Made by a program: the position numbers and the translations under genes. Below, one piece after another: positions 27,369 through 35,652 of a DNA stretch of 64,000 bases; the stretch's first letter is position 1; the number at the start of each line of letters is the position of its first letter. Under the pieces are notes generated by a model. It saw only the letters and a program-made list of their open reading frames with translations. It was not told where the DNA came from and made no database searches. The stretch is from Barnesiella intestinihominis YIT 11860 (lineage in GTDB: Bacteria; Bacteroidota; Bacteroidia; Bacteroidales; Barnesiellaceae): positions 682,001 to 746,000 of the forward strand of contig NZ_JH815203.1 in the NCBI RefSeq assembly GCF_000296465.1. The letters are read 5' to 3'.

Positions 27369-27460
27369 ATACAGGCGTCTTAGGAAATTATTATACATTC
27401 CTTTTTTACAAAATTCCAATCGTTCAAAAAAACAATTTTTCTTTTGCCGATTCAAAAAAA

Positions 27461-27483
27461 TAGAGGCCCTTCGGGGCCTCTAT
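27461..27483 (-). terminator. Terminator of the RNase E/G gene
   Basis: TAGAGGCCC TTCG GGGCCTCTA with seven T bases on the minus strand, 20 bases past the rng stop. Confidence 0.88.
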
Positions 27484-27502
27484 AAACTGAGATAATACTC
27501 TC

Positions 27503-29077
27503 TCATTTTTTAATTTCAATTTCTTCTTTCAGGTCAATTTCATTTCTCTCGGCATCATAAAATTTATATTCGAGATAAGCGAGAGACTGATTAGGAATTA
27601 CTTTCAGCTGAAAAGTGTATTTACAGCGCCACTTCATCTTCAAAGAAAATACACCTTGATTGACATATGCAGCTACAAAAGGATGTACGTGTAATGTGAA
27701 TTTCTTTATTTTCAACTTATACACCAGATAATGAATCTTCGACTCCAACAGATCGGTAAAAAGTAAGGAAGGAGGAATAGTACCTTTACCATGACAAGTC
27801 GGGCAATCTTCACTGGTAATAATATCGAGTGCCGGCCGCACCCGCTGGCGGGTAATCTGCATCAATCCGAATTTACTCAACGGCAAAATATTGTGCCTTG
27901 CCCTATCATTAGCCATCAGCTCACGCATGCGGTCATATAGTTTCTGACGGTTCTCGGCTTCGTCCATATCGATGAAATCGATCACGATAATACCGCCCAT
28001 ATCGCGCAACCTCAGTTGCCGTGCTATTTCTTCGGCGGCATTCATATTTACATCAAGGGCATTGCTCTCCTGATCGGAAGAAGCCTTCGAACGATTTCCG
28101 CTATTTACATCGATAACATGCAGAGCCTCTGTATGTTCGATAATGACATACGCTCCACTTTTAAAAGAAACGGTTTTTCCTAATGAAGATTTTATTTGCT
28201 TGGTAATAGCGAAATTATCAAAAATAGGCAACTCCCCATCGTAAAGTTTAACTATATCTTTTCGATCGGGAGAAATAAGACTCACATAGTTGTATATTTG
28301 GTTATATGTTTCCTTATCGTTTACATAAATATTTTCGAAAGAAGGGCTAAATATATCACGCAGTATCCCTACGGTTCTACCCGTTTCCTCATAAACGAGC
28401 GACGGAAGCTGAGCCTTTTGCAACTTCACTAACATATCTTCCCAACACCTTACCAACGTTTTAAGTTCGTTATTCAACTCTGCGACCCGTTTCCCTTCGG
28501 CAACAGTTCTGACAATCACACCGAAATTGCGGGGTTTAATACTTTGTATGAGCTGCCTAAGGCGCAATTTTTCCTCGTTCGATTTAATCTTTTGCGATAC
28601 AGATACTTTATCTGAAAAAGGGATTAACACTAAAAAACGACCGGCAAAAGAAATCTCTGCCGTAAGGCGAGGTCCCTTAGACGAAATAGGTTCCTTAGCA
28701 ATTTGAACCAACACTTCTTGACCCACCTTCAAAGCATCGTTAATCGTACCGTCTTTTTCAATATCGGGCAATAAATCAAATTTAGAAAGAGACAACACTC
28801 GTTTGCGATCGGCAAGCGACTGTTTAAGAAACTTTGCACTCGAATTATATTGTGTACCTAAATCGAGATAGTGCAGGAAAGCATCCTTTTCGTAACCTAC
28901 ATCAACAAATGCAGCATTAAGTCCCGGCATCAGCTTTTTGACCCGTCCCAAATAGATATCGCCCACAGAAAACGATATGTTCCGAGCCTCTTTCTGAAGC
29001 TCCACCAATCGATTATTCTCGAGCAATGCAATAGAAATCTCTTTGGGTTGTACGTCTACTACAAGTTCGCTGGACAT
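27503..29077 (-). CDS. rng: Ribonuclease E/G family protein
   Basis: Endoribonuclease of the RNase E/G family, 524 residues (RNase G length). An S1 RNA-binding domain covers about residues 37-130 (GDIYLGRVKKLMPGLNAAFVDVG, HYLDLG). The 5'-sensor and RNase H-like parts follow, then the DNase I-like catalytic core with NSG and IVIDFIDMD aspartates, and the zinc-link CPTCHGKG. It processes rRNA and mRNA ends. The long C-terminal scaffold of RNase E is missing. Upstream lies a 37-base inverted repeat in the untranslated leader, a possible autoregulatory cleavage site. Confidence 0.94.
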   Translation of the reverse strand: MSSELVVDVQPKEISIALLENNRLVELQKEARNISFSVGDIYLGRVKKLMPGLNAAFVDVGYEKDAFLHYLDLGTQYNSSAKFLKQSLADRKRVLSLSKFDLLPDIEKDGTINDALKVGQEVLVQIAKEPISSKGPRLTAEISFAGRFLVLIPFSDKVSVSQKIKSNEEKLRLRQLIQSIKPRNFGVIVRTVAEGKRVAELNNELKTLVRCWEDMLVKLQKAQLPSLVYEETGRTVGILRDIFSPSFENIYVNDKETYNQIYNYVSLISPDRKDIVKLYDGELPIFDNFAITKQIKSSLGKTVSFKSGAYVIIEHTEALHVIDVNSGNRSKASSDQESNALDVNMNAAEEIARQLRLRDMGGIIVIDFIDMDEAENRQKLYDRMRELMANDRARHNILPLSKFGLMQITRQRVRPALDIITSEDCPTCHGKGTIPPSLLFTDLLESKIHYLVYKLKIKKFTLHVHPFVAAYVNQGVFSLKMKWRCKYTFQLKVIPNQSLAYLEYKFYDAERNEIDLKEEIEIKK

Positions 29078-29203
29078 AAATTGTTATTTAGATTACTGAT
29101 ATTCACGCAGCATGTCGGCCTTCTTAAAAAGAACAGGCATCCTGCCAAAAGAGTTTTTAATACTAACCATTTGTTATACAAAATGGTTTCGATAAAGCAG
29201 AAA

Positions 29204-29240
29204 GAACAAATCTAATGACTAAATCGCATTAAATTTGTTC
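29204..29240 (-). promoter_or_regulatory. Inverted repeat between the COX24-like gene and rng
   Basis: GAACAAAT.TAATG pairs with CATTA.ATTTGTTC (13 pairs, one mismatch). On the minus strand TTTCTGCTTT follows. It could be a terminator of the HU/COX24 transcript or a structured element in the rng leader. A second smaller hairpin, AACCATTT/AAATGGTT, is at 29165-29188. Confidence 0.5.
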
Positions 29241-29273
29241 TTCGTGTTCTGTCATTCATTGAGCCGACAGACA

Positions 29274-29363
29274 TTATTTCTTCTTATGTCTGTTTTTTCT
29301 CAATCTTTTTTTGCGTTTGTGAGTAGCCATCTTATGGCCTTTTCTTTTTTTTCCACTCGGCAT
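29274..29363 (-). CDS. Tiny basic ribosome-associated protein (COX24/AURKAIP1-like)
   Basis: A 29-residue, extremely basic protein starting MPSGKKRKGHKMATHKRKKR and ending RLRKNRHKKK. More than half its residues are Lys, Arg or His. It matches the very short proteins annotated in Bacteroidetes as having an AURKAIP1/COX24 domain, the bacterial counterpart of mitoribosomal mS38, thought to sit in the small subunit near the decoding centre. It lies between HU and rng, 45 bases after HU. It is too short for most gene finders. Confidence 0.75.
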   Translation of the reverse strand: MPSGKKRKGHKMATHKRKKRLRKNRHKKK

Positions 29364-29407
29364 AACGGTATGCTTTTAAAGATTAATACTTATATTTATT
29401 GATTTTC

Positions 29408-29680
29408 TTATTTTACTTCACCCATAAAAGTTTTTGCAGGCTTAAATGCCGGAATGTTGTGGGCCGGAATTATTATCGTAGTATTTTTGGAAATATTGCG
29501 AGCCGTTTTCTGTGCTCTTTTCTTTACGATGAAACTACCAAAACCTCTCAGGTACACATTTTCACCTTTTGCCAAAGAGCCCTTTACACTCTCCATAAAT
29601 TTTTCAACGGTTTCAAGAACAACAGCTTTTTCTATTCCTGTGTTTTTAGAAATTTCGTTTACAATGTCAGCCTTAGTCAT
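29408..29680 (-). CDS. HU-family DNA-binding protein
   Basis: A 90-residue nucleoid protein starting MTKADIVNEISKNTGIEKAVV, with the dimer core VYLRGFGSFIVKKRAQKTARN and the beta-arm segment PAHNIPAFKPAKTF. It bends DNA non-specifically and compacts the chromosome. The ATG at 29680 matches other HU N-termini; a longer frame to 29737 is hydrophobic and unrelated. A TATATTTG box lies at 29742-29735 on the minus strand. A TTTG box sits 24 bases further up, slightly wider than usual. Confidence 0.94.
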   Translation of the reverse strand: MTKADIVNEISKNTGIEKAVVLETVEKFMESVKGSLAKGENVYLRGFGSFIVKKRAQKTARNISKNTTIIIPAHNIPAFKPAKTFMGEVK

Positions 29681-29891
29681 TTTGCTATAAATTATAATAT
29701 TTATGAATAATATTGTTTTTAATTTTTTGGACTGCAAATATATAGCTTTTTACCCATCTAAAAAAGCAAAAACACTTTTTTTTCTCAAATTAAAAGCCTC
29801 AATCCATACTGTTTTGCGAGTGCAAATATCGTACTTATTTTTTACTTTTCAGCAACTTATATTATTTTATTCTTATAGGAGTGTTCCATTC

Positions 29892-29911
29892 ACCGGTTTA
29901 AGACAACCGGT
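29892..29911. other. Short hairpin in the HU-CNNM intergenic region
   Basis: ACCGGTT TAAGAC AACCGGT, a 7-pair stem without a T tract. The 373-base gap 29681-30054 otherwise holds the HU promoter, the CNNM promoter and AT-rich sequence with no other feature. Confidence 0.3.
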
Positions 29912-29998
29912 AAAACCATTTACTCGATCGTTACATCTTAACGAATCTGAAAATAAACTACCCAAATAAAATTAAAAAAAGACTCTTATATAAACAAA

Positions 29999-30031
29999 TT
30001 TGTAACATTCCGATTTATTTTCGTATATTCG
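29999..30031 (+). promoter_or_regulatory. Promoter of the CNNM/CorC gene
   Basis: TTTG (29999-30002), 21 bases, TATATTCG (30024-30031), 23 bases before the start codon. Confidence 0.55.
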
Positions 30032-30054
30032 CCCTTGTAAATCTCTATTCTCAC

Positions 30055-31335
30055 ATGGAAATTATAATTATAGTACTTCTTATTTTATGTAACGGAGTAC
30101 TTTCTATGTCTGAAATTGCACTGGTTTCAGCACGAAAAGTCAAATTAGAAAATAGTGCGAAAAAAGGTAGCAAAGCGGCATTATCAGCCTTAAAACTATC
30201 ACAAGACCCCGACCGATTTCTTTCAACCGTACAGATAGGTATTACCCTCATTGGAATTTTAACGGGTCTTTACTCTGGCGAAGCCTTAGCCCAAAGCCTT
30301 GCAAAACTATTAGCTAAAAGTTCTTTATTAGCTCCTTATGCAGTAGGTTTGGCACAAGCCATCATTGTTATTATAGTTACATATTTAACCCTTATCATCG
30401 GCGAATTGGTTCCCAAACGTATCGGTATGATAGCCTCGGAACGAGTAGCAAAGATCGTATCGAGACCTATGTCGTGGTTATCGTATATTGCATCGCCTTT
30501 CGTGTGGATACTCACCAAAAGTACAGCCGGGGTATGCCGTTTCTTAGGGCTTTCATCTCAAAAAGAAGGAATCACCGAAGACGAAATAAAAGCTATCGTT
30601 CGAGAAGGTACAGAGGGTGGGTGTGTACAGGAGGTAGAACAAGAGATTGTAGAACGAGTTTTTAACTTGGGAGATCGCAATATATCCTCTATCATGACCC
30701 ACCGGAGCGACTTAATTTGTCTCGATGTGCAAGATAACAACACTACACTGAAATCAAAGATTACCAGTGATCTTCATGCCGTATATCCGCTATGCGAAGA
30801 CAGCCTCGATAACATTATCGGAATAGTTTCTTTAAAAGATTTATTCGGAAAGATCGATGATAAAAATTTCGATATCAGAGCCGTCGCCTCAACCCCTTAT
30901 TTCCTGCCGGAAAATATGAGTGTATATACTGCGATGGAAAGGCTCCGCAATGAAAACCAACGCTATGGATTAGTAACCGACGAATTTGGGAGTATTGAAG
31001 GAATTGTGACGATAAGCGATATTTTGGGAGCTTTGGTCGGTTCTGTATCATCGGGGCCTTCGGCAGATATTATTATCCGGGAAGATGGCTCTTGTCTCAT
31101 CGACGGACAATGCTCTTTCTATGATTTTCTAGACCACTACGACATGACGGATCGTTATCAAGAATACAATTACAATACTCTAAGCGGGCTTATTCTCGAA
31201 TTATTACAACACATTCCAACCGAAGGAGAAAAGATAGAATGGCTATGCTTCACTTTCGAAATCGTCGACATGGACGGAGCCCGCATCGATAAAGTTCTGG
31301 TTCAAAAAAATGAAACGGATAACATAACCTTGTAA
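30055..31335 (+). CDS. CNNM/CorC family transporter (DUF21-CBS-CorC_HlyC)
   Basis: A 426-residue integral membrane protein, often annotated hemolysin-family. Residues about 1-180 form a DUF21 transmembrane domain (LCNGVLSMSEIALVSARK, GELVPKRI), 200-325 a pair of CBS domains (IMTHRSDLICLD, RYGLVTDEFGSIEGIVTISDILG), and the C-terminus a CorC_HlyC domain. CNNM/CorC proteins are linked to magnesium efflux; hemolysis is not implied. A CAT-like acetyltransferase gene begins 11 bases after its stop, so the two are probably co-transcribed. Confidence 0.92.
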   Translation: MEIIIIVLLILCNGVLSMSEIALVSARKVKLENSAKKGSKAALSALKLSQDPDRFLSTVQIGITLIGILTGLYSGEALAQSLAKLLAKSSLLAPYAVGLAQAIIVIIVTYLTLIIGELVPKRIGMIASERVAKIVSRPMSWLSYIASPFVWILTKSTAGVCRFLGLSSQKEGITEDEIKAIVREGTEGGCVQEVEQEIVERVFNLGDRNISSIMTHRSDLICLDVQDNNTTLKSKITSDLHAVYPLCEDSLDNIIGIVSLKDLFGKIDDKNFDIRAVASTPYFLPENMSVYTAMERLRNENQRYGLVTDEFGSIEGIVTISDILGALVGSVSSGPSADIIIREDGSCLIDGQCSFYDFLDHYDMTDRYQEYNYNTLSGLILELLQHIPTEGEKIEWLCFTFEIVDMDGARIDKVLVQKNETDNITL

Positions 31336-31346
31336 CATCGATCTCA

Positions 31347-31973
31347 ATGACAAAGACCAAACTGAATATCGAATCTTGGAACCGGAAGGAACACTTCCGG
31401 TTCTTTTCTGCTTTTGACGATCCCTTTTTCGGAATAACTACAAACGTAGATTTTACTACTATATATCTCGAAGCCAAACATGATTCTCAATCTTTTTTCC
31501 TTTACTCGCTCCATCATATATTGACAAAAGCCAACGAAACAGACGAATTCAAATTAAGAATCGAGGAAGGGAATTCTGTCGTTAAATACGATACCATACA
31601 CGTATCTCCGACAATAGGAAGAGAAGACGGAACATTCGGTTTCGCTTTTTTCGAATATATCCCCGATCGCAACGATTTCATTCAACAAGCAATTCAAGAG
31701 ATAACAAGAGTAAAAAACAGTACAGGGTTATCCTTTTCGAAAAATACAGGAAGAGAAGACGTTATCAGATACTCTTCTATTCCGTGGTTCTCCTTCTCCG
31801 AAATGAAACACGCTGTTTCTTTCAAGAACGGAGACTCGGTTCCTCGCATATCGACAGGAAAACTCATCGACACAAATGGGAAAATGCTTCTTCCCATATC
31901 GATCTGTGCCCATCACGGACTCATGGACGGGAAACATGTAGCCCAATTCTTAAATAAATTATCCGAACCATAA
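31347..31973 (+). CDS. CAT-like acyltransferase (chloramphenicol acetyltransferase fold)
   Basis: A 208-residue protein of the trimeric CAT fold. It has NRKEHFRFFSAFDDPFFGIT near the start, the YSSIPWFSFSE segment (the CAT transition-state Ser region) and HHGLMDG at 189-195, the catalytic His/Asp motif (HHAVCDG in classical CAT). It is about ten residues shorter than resistance enzymes, and the substrate-pocket sequence differs. It may acetylate something other than chloramphenicol, and resistance should not be assumed. It sits in a chromosomal operon with CNNM, not on a mobile element. Confidence 0.85.
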   Translation: MTKTKLNIESWNRKEHFRFFSAFDDPFFGITTNVDFTTIYLEAKHDSQSFFLYSLHHILTKANETDEFKLRIEEGNSVVKYDTIHVSPTIGREDGTFGFAFFEYIPDRNDFIQQAIQEITRVKNSTGLSFSKNTGREDVIRYSSIPWFSFSEMKHAVSFKNGDSVPRISTGKLIDTNGKMLLPISICAHHGLMDGKHVAQFLNKLSEP

Positions 31974-32079
31974 AAAATTTCTGCTCCCCATAAGTCTTCC
32001 AATCCTGTCTTGTTATGACATAGATATACTATCTGTACCAATGGTAGAGACAAACGAAACGAGGTATATCCCCGATGAA

Positions 32080-32110
32080 TTTGTTTTTACCTTCGTTTGT
32101 ATTATCTTTG
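32080..32110 (+). promoter_or_regulatory. Promoter of yhhQ-queF
   Basis: TTTG (32080-32083), 19 bases, TATCTTTG (32103-32110). The predicted transcript start near 32116 gives a leader of about 75 bases containing the riboswitch. Confidence 0.75.
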
Positions 32111-32140
32111 CACCCCTAAAAGATTTAGTATAAAACAGGA

Positions 32141-32186
32141 GAGGATAAATATCCTCCGTGTGCTTGAACACCACGTAAAAAACAAG
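32141..32186 (+). promoter_or_regulatory. Candidate preQ1-I riboswitch upstream of yhhQ
   Basis: The aptamer core is 32157-32186. Stem P1 pairs CGTG (32157-32160) with CACG (32172-32175). The loop TGCTTGAACAC contains CTTG (32163-32166), which pairs with CAAG (32183-32186) after an A-rich TAAAAAA linker, forming the H-type pseudoknot of preQ1-I. The loop C just before CACG matches the ligand-reading cytosine. A separate GAGGAT/ATCCTC hairpin (32141-32156) precedes it. The pseudoknot ends 4 bases before the ATG, so ligand binding would block translation. The downstream genes handle queuosine precursors, which strongly supports the call. Confidence 0.8.
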
Positions 32187-32190
32187 AATT

Positions 32191-32874
32191 ATGAATCGTT
32201 CTTTTTCCCTGCCCTTTTTAATCATGGGCGTCGTCTTTTGTGTCTGCCTCATCTGCTCGAATTTACTCGAAGTAAAGATGATTTCGTTAGGAGGTATTAC
32301 TGCGACCGCAGGTCTCATCGTTTTCCCCATCTCTTACATTATCAACGATTGTATCGCAGAGGTTTGGGGGTATCGAAAAGCCCGACTCATTATTTGGCTC
32401 GGATTCCTGATGAACTTAATGGCTATCATCTTTATACAGATAGCGATTATATTACCATCGGCTCTATTTTGGGACGGACAGAAATCGTTCGAAACCGTAT
32501 TTTCATCAACACCCCGCATCTTATTAGCAAGTTTCATAGCTTTCCTCGTAGGCTCCTTTTTGAACGCCTATGTCATGAGTAAAATGAAAATATCGAGCAA
32601 GGGTAAACACTTTTCATTACGAGCCATTACATCGACCGTAGTGGGCGAAAGTGCCGATTCGCTCTTGTTTTTTCCTATCGCATTCGGTGGAGTAGTCCCT
32701 GTAAACGAACTATTGATTCTCATTGTAACACAAGCCTGCCTTAAAACGGCCTATGAAATCGTCATATTGCCGGTAACGATAAGAGTCGTACGATTCGTAA
32801 AAAAGATAGACGGCAGCGATGTCTACGACCAGAAAGTTTCATACAACATATTCAAGATAAAAGAACTACAATAA
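32191..32874 (+). CDS. yhhQ: Queuosine precursor transporter (YhhQ/QPT family)
   Basis: A 227-residue inner-membrane protein with about six hydrophobic segments and the family signatures NLLEVKMISLGGITATAG, FPISYIINDCIAEVWGYRKAR and GESADSLLFFPIAFGG. Family members import preQ0 or preQ1 as precursors of the modified tRNA base queuosine. The start codon directly follows a preQ1-I-type pseudoknot. queF begins 15 bases after the stop, so import and reduction of preQ0 are encoded together. Confidence 0.93.
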   Translation: MNRSFSLPFLIMGVVFCVCLICSNLLEVKMISLGGITATAGLIVFPISYIINDCIAEVWGYRKARLIIWLGFLMNLMAIIFIQIAIILPSALFWDGQKSFETVFSSTPRILLASFIAFLVGSFLNAYVMSKMKISSKGKHFSLRAITSTVVGESADSLLFFPIAFGGVVPVNELLILIVTQACLKTAYEIVILPVTIRVVRFVKKIDGSDVYDQKVSYNIFKIKELQ

Positions 32875-32889
32875 TCAACACGACTTATT

Positions 32890-33345
32890 ATGAAATCAGA
32901 GACATCACAACTGACCCTGCTGGGACATAAGACCGTGTATAAACAGGATTATGCACCCGAGGTCTTGGAAACATTTATAAACAAACACCCGGAAAACGAT
33001 TACTGGGTACGATTCAACTGCCCGGAGTTTACCAGTCTGTGCCCGATTACCGGACAACCCGATTTCGCTACCATACAAATCGACTATATTCCCGGAGAAC
33101 ATATGGTAGAAAGCAAGAGTCTGAAACTTTATTTATTCAGTTTCCGTAACCACGGAGCTTTTCATGAAGATTGCGTGAACATCATCATGAAAGACCTCGT
33201 TAAGCTCATGAATCCCAAATACATCGAAGTAACAGGTTTCTTCACGCCCCGCGGCGGTATCAGCATATATCCGTATTGTAATTACGGACAACCGGGTACA
33301 GAATACGAGCAAATGGCGAAACAGAGATTACAAAACCACCGTTAA
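32890..33345 (+). CDS. queF: NADPH-dependent 7-cyano-7-deazaguanine reductase QueF
   Basis: A 151-residue cytoplasmic enzyme that reduces the nitrile of preQ0 to the amine of preQ1, a step to queuosine. It is of the short, T-fold (YkvM-like) type. Key marks are the catalytic Cys51 in [14 protein letters not shown], the QueF motif [21 protein letters not shown] that supplies the NADPH-binding residues, and the late [12 protein letters not shown]. It is co-transcribed with yhhQ. The absence of queD/E/C here fits a salvage arrangement, though those genes could be elsewhere. Confidence 0.95.
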   Translation: MKSETSQLTLLGHKTVYKQDYAPEVLETFINKHPENDYWVRFNCPEFTSLCPITGQPDFATIQIDYIPGEHMVESKSLKLYLFSFRNHGAFHEDCVNIIMKDLVKLMNPKYIEVTGFFTPRGGISIYPYCNYGQPGTEYEQMAKQRLQNHR

Positions 33346-33351
33346 ACCGGC

Positions 33352-34284
33352 TCAGACTTCGGTGAACAACTTTCCTTGCCAAGTATCGCGTTCTTTCATT
33401 CGCTTCAACAAACGAGCCGTAAACTCATAGTTCTTTATCCCCCAATTCGGAGCGATAAGCAGTTCGGCCGGGGACTGAGAGACAAAACGTTCGATAGCGA
33501 TGTGCGGAGACAATCGCTCGGCAAAATCGATTGCCAGATCGATATACTCATCGACATCGTACAAATGAAAATCATTCGGATTGCTTTTATATTCGGCAGC
33601 CATACGGGTATGGAGAATAAGCTGTAACTGATGCAACTTAATCGTGTCGAGCGGCAACCGGGACATCTTATCGGCATGAGATAAAATCATCTCCCGATTC
33701 TCTCCCGGCAATCCCAATATCATGTGAGCCCCCACTGCAATACCCATTTCAGCCGTACGACAAATAGCATCGACCGAAGCGGCAAAATCATGTCCCCGGT
33801 TAACCCTACGCAAAGTTTCGTCGCAAGTACTCTCCACGCCATACTCCACCAATACGAATGTATGTCGGGACAAATCCGCAAAATACTCCAACAGTCCGTC
33901 GGGCATACAATCGGGGCGAGTACCGACAATAATCCCCACGACACCGGGGTGAGACAACGCCTCCTCATACTTCTGCTTCAAAACAGCAAGCTCTCCATAC
34001 GTATTCGTATAAGCCTGAAAATAGGCCAAATAGTGCATTTCAGGATATTTACGGGCAAAAAAAGCTATCCCCTCTTCCAACTGGGAGGTGATACTCTTCC
34101 CCGTGTGGCAATAATCAGGACTGAACGTCTGATTGTTGCAATAAGTACAACCACCGACCCCAATACTCCCGTCCCGATTAGGGCAAGTAAACCCTGCATG
34201 TAACGATATTTTTTGGACTTTGCAATCGAAATGGAGATTCAAAAAATCGGAAAAATCCCGATACCGTTTTTCTCCCGTCACCAT
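33352..34284 (-). CDS. TIGR01212-family radical SAM protein (YhcC-like)
   Basis: A 310-residue radical SAM enzyme. The iron-sulfur cluster cysteines lie in CPNRDGSIGVGGCTYC, an unusually wide CX10CX2C spacing typical of the YhcC family. Others of its signatures are KSITSQLEEGIAFFARKYP, YFQAYTNTYG, GTRPDCMPD and VEYGVESTCDETL. The reaction is not established for most members. The ATG at 34284 overlaps the dipeptidase stop by one base (TGATG); a TTG one codon upstream is unlikely. Last gene of the leftward aroC-dipeptidase run. Confidence 0.9.
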   Translation of the reverse strand: MVTGEKRYRDFSDFLNLHFDCKVQKISLHAGFTCPNRDGSIGVGGCTYCNNQTFSPDYCHTGKSITSQLEEGIAFFARKYPEMHYLAYFQAYTNTYGELAVLKQKYEEALSHPGVVGIIVGTRPDCMPDGLLEYFADLSRHTFVLVEYGVESTCDETLRRVNRGHDFAASVDAICRTAEMGIAVGAHMILGLPGENREMILSHADKMSRLPLDTIKLHQLQLILHTRMAAEYKSNPNDFHLYDVDEYIDLAIDFAERLSPHIAIERFVSQSPAELLIAPNWGIKNYEFTARLLKRMKERDTWQGKLFTEV

Positions 34285-35642
34285 CAATGCCCAAATTGAT
34301 TATAAAATTCGACTACCGCAATAATTCCTTTTTCGTACATTTCGATCAGGAAATTTTCATTCGGCGAATGCGTGGCATCCGATTCTAATCCGAATCCCAT
34401 TAAGACCGATTTCACACCCAAAACTTTTTCAAAAGTTGCTATAATAGGGATACTTCCTCCACGACGTACTGCCAATGGACGTTTTCCGAACGCCAGCTCA
34501 TACCCCTTTTCCGCAGCCCGATAAGCCGGCAAATCGATAGGACATACATAGCTTTCACCCCCATGCATCGGGCTCACTTTCACCTTTACGCTACGAGGAG
34601 CGACAGAGTATATGTAATCGATAAACATCTTGGATATCTCCTCATGATTCTGATGGGGAACCAACCGGCAAGAAACTTTGGCATAGGCTTTTGACGGCAA
34701 TACAGTTTTTGCACCTTCGCCCGTGTACCCGCCCCAAATACCGCAAATATCGAACGTAGGACGAATGGCGGTACGCTCCAAAGGTGAATAACCAACCTCT
34801 CCCGAAAGAGCTTCCACATCGATCGCCGCTTTATATTTTTCTTCATCATAAGGCACGGCTCCCAACATGGCTCGTTCTTGCGCCGAAACAGTTTCTACTT
34901 TGTCGTAAAAATGCGGTAAGGTTATATGACCATTTTCATCTACGACACCGGCCAGCATTTTGCAAAGTTCGTTAATGGGATTAGCTACCGTTCCCCCGAA
35001 AATTCCCGAATGCAAATCCCGATTAGGACCAGTGACCTCTATCTCCCAATAGGCCAATCCTCGCAATCCGGTCGTGATAGACGGAGTATCCAAACCGACC
35101 ATACTCGTGTCTGAGACCAGTATCACATCGCATTTCAACAAATCGAGGTGTTCCTTACAAAAAGCCTCTACTCCGGGGGAACCGATTTCCTCGCCACCCT
35201 CTATCAAAAATTTCACATTACAGCGTAACAAACCCTCTTTGACCGCAATTTCAAAGGCTTTCAACTGGATAAACCCTTGCCCTTTGTCATCGTCGGCCCC
35301 CCGAGCCCACAATTTCCCGTCTTTTACTACCGGCTCGAAAGGCTCGGTATGCCACAGTTCAAGCGGTTCGACAGGCATCACATCATAATGAGCATATACC
35401 AGTACCGTAGGGAAACTCCTATCAACTATCTTTTCGGCGAAAACCACAGGCGAGGCCGAGGTAGGCATCACTTCGGCTCTATCGGCTCCGGCTTCCAAAA
35501 GCAAATCCCTCCATCGTTCGGCACAAAGCTGCATATCCTTTCTATGTTCAGGCAACGCACTGATAGAAGGAATACGAAGCAACGAAAATAACTCGTTGAA
35601 AAAACGCTCTCTATGACTGTCTATATACTTTTTTGTATCCAT
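34284..35642 (-). CDS. M20 family dipeptidase
   Basis: A 452-residue zinc metallopeptidase of the M20 family. The first metal-site motif VYAHYDVMPVEP, the bridging-Asp and catalytic RGADDDKG, and LIEGGEEIGSPG with the general-base Glu are all present. A dimerisation domain sits in the middle (about 185-345, GLRGLAYWEIEVTGPNRDLHSG). These enzymes cleave dipeptides such as carnosine-like or Xaa-Ala substrates. The ATG at 35642 (MDTKKYIDSHRERF) is used; upstream in-frame sequence overlaps aroC and has no family similarity. It starts 10 bases after aroC ends. Confidence 0.92.
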   Translation of the reverse strand: MDTKKYIDSHRERFFNELFSLLRIPSISALPEHRKDMQLCAERWRDLLLEAGADRAEVMPTSASPVVFAEKIVDRSFPTVLVYAHYDVMPVEPLELWHTEPFEPVVKDGKLWARGADDDKGQGFIQLKAFEIAVKEGLLRCNVKFLIEGGEEIGSPGVEAFCKEHLDLLKCDVILVSDTSMVGLDTPSITTGLRGLAYWEIEVTGPNRDLHSGIFGGTVANPINELCKMLAGVVDENGHITLPHFYDKVETVSAQERAMLGAVPYDEEKYKAAIDVEALSGEVGYSPLERTAIRPTFDICGIWGGYTGEGAKTVLPSKAYAKVSCRLVPHQNHEEISKMFIDYIYSVAPRSVKVKVSPMHGGESYVCPIDLPAYRAAEKGYELAFGKRPLAVRRGGSIPIIATFEKVLGVKSVLMGFGLESDATHSPNENFLIEMYEKGIIAVVEFYNQFGH

Positions 35643-35652
35643 ATTTTTTAAT

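Noticed and set aside
31347-31973. Chloramphenicol-resistance gene
   Set aside because: The fold is CAT-like, but shorter length and chromosomal operon context do not support calling it a resistance determinant.
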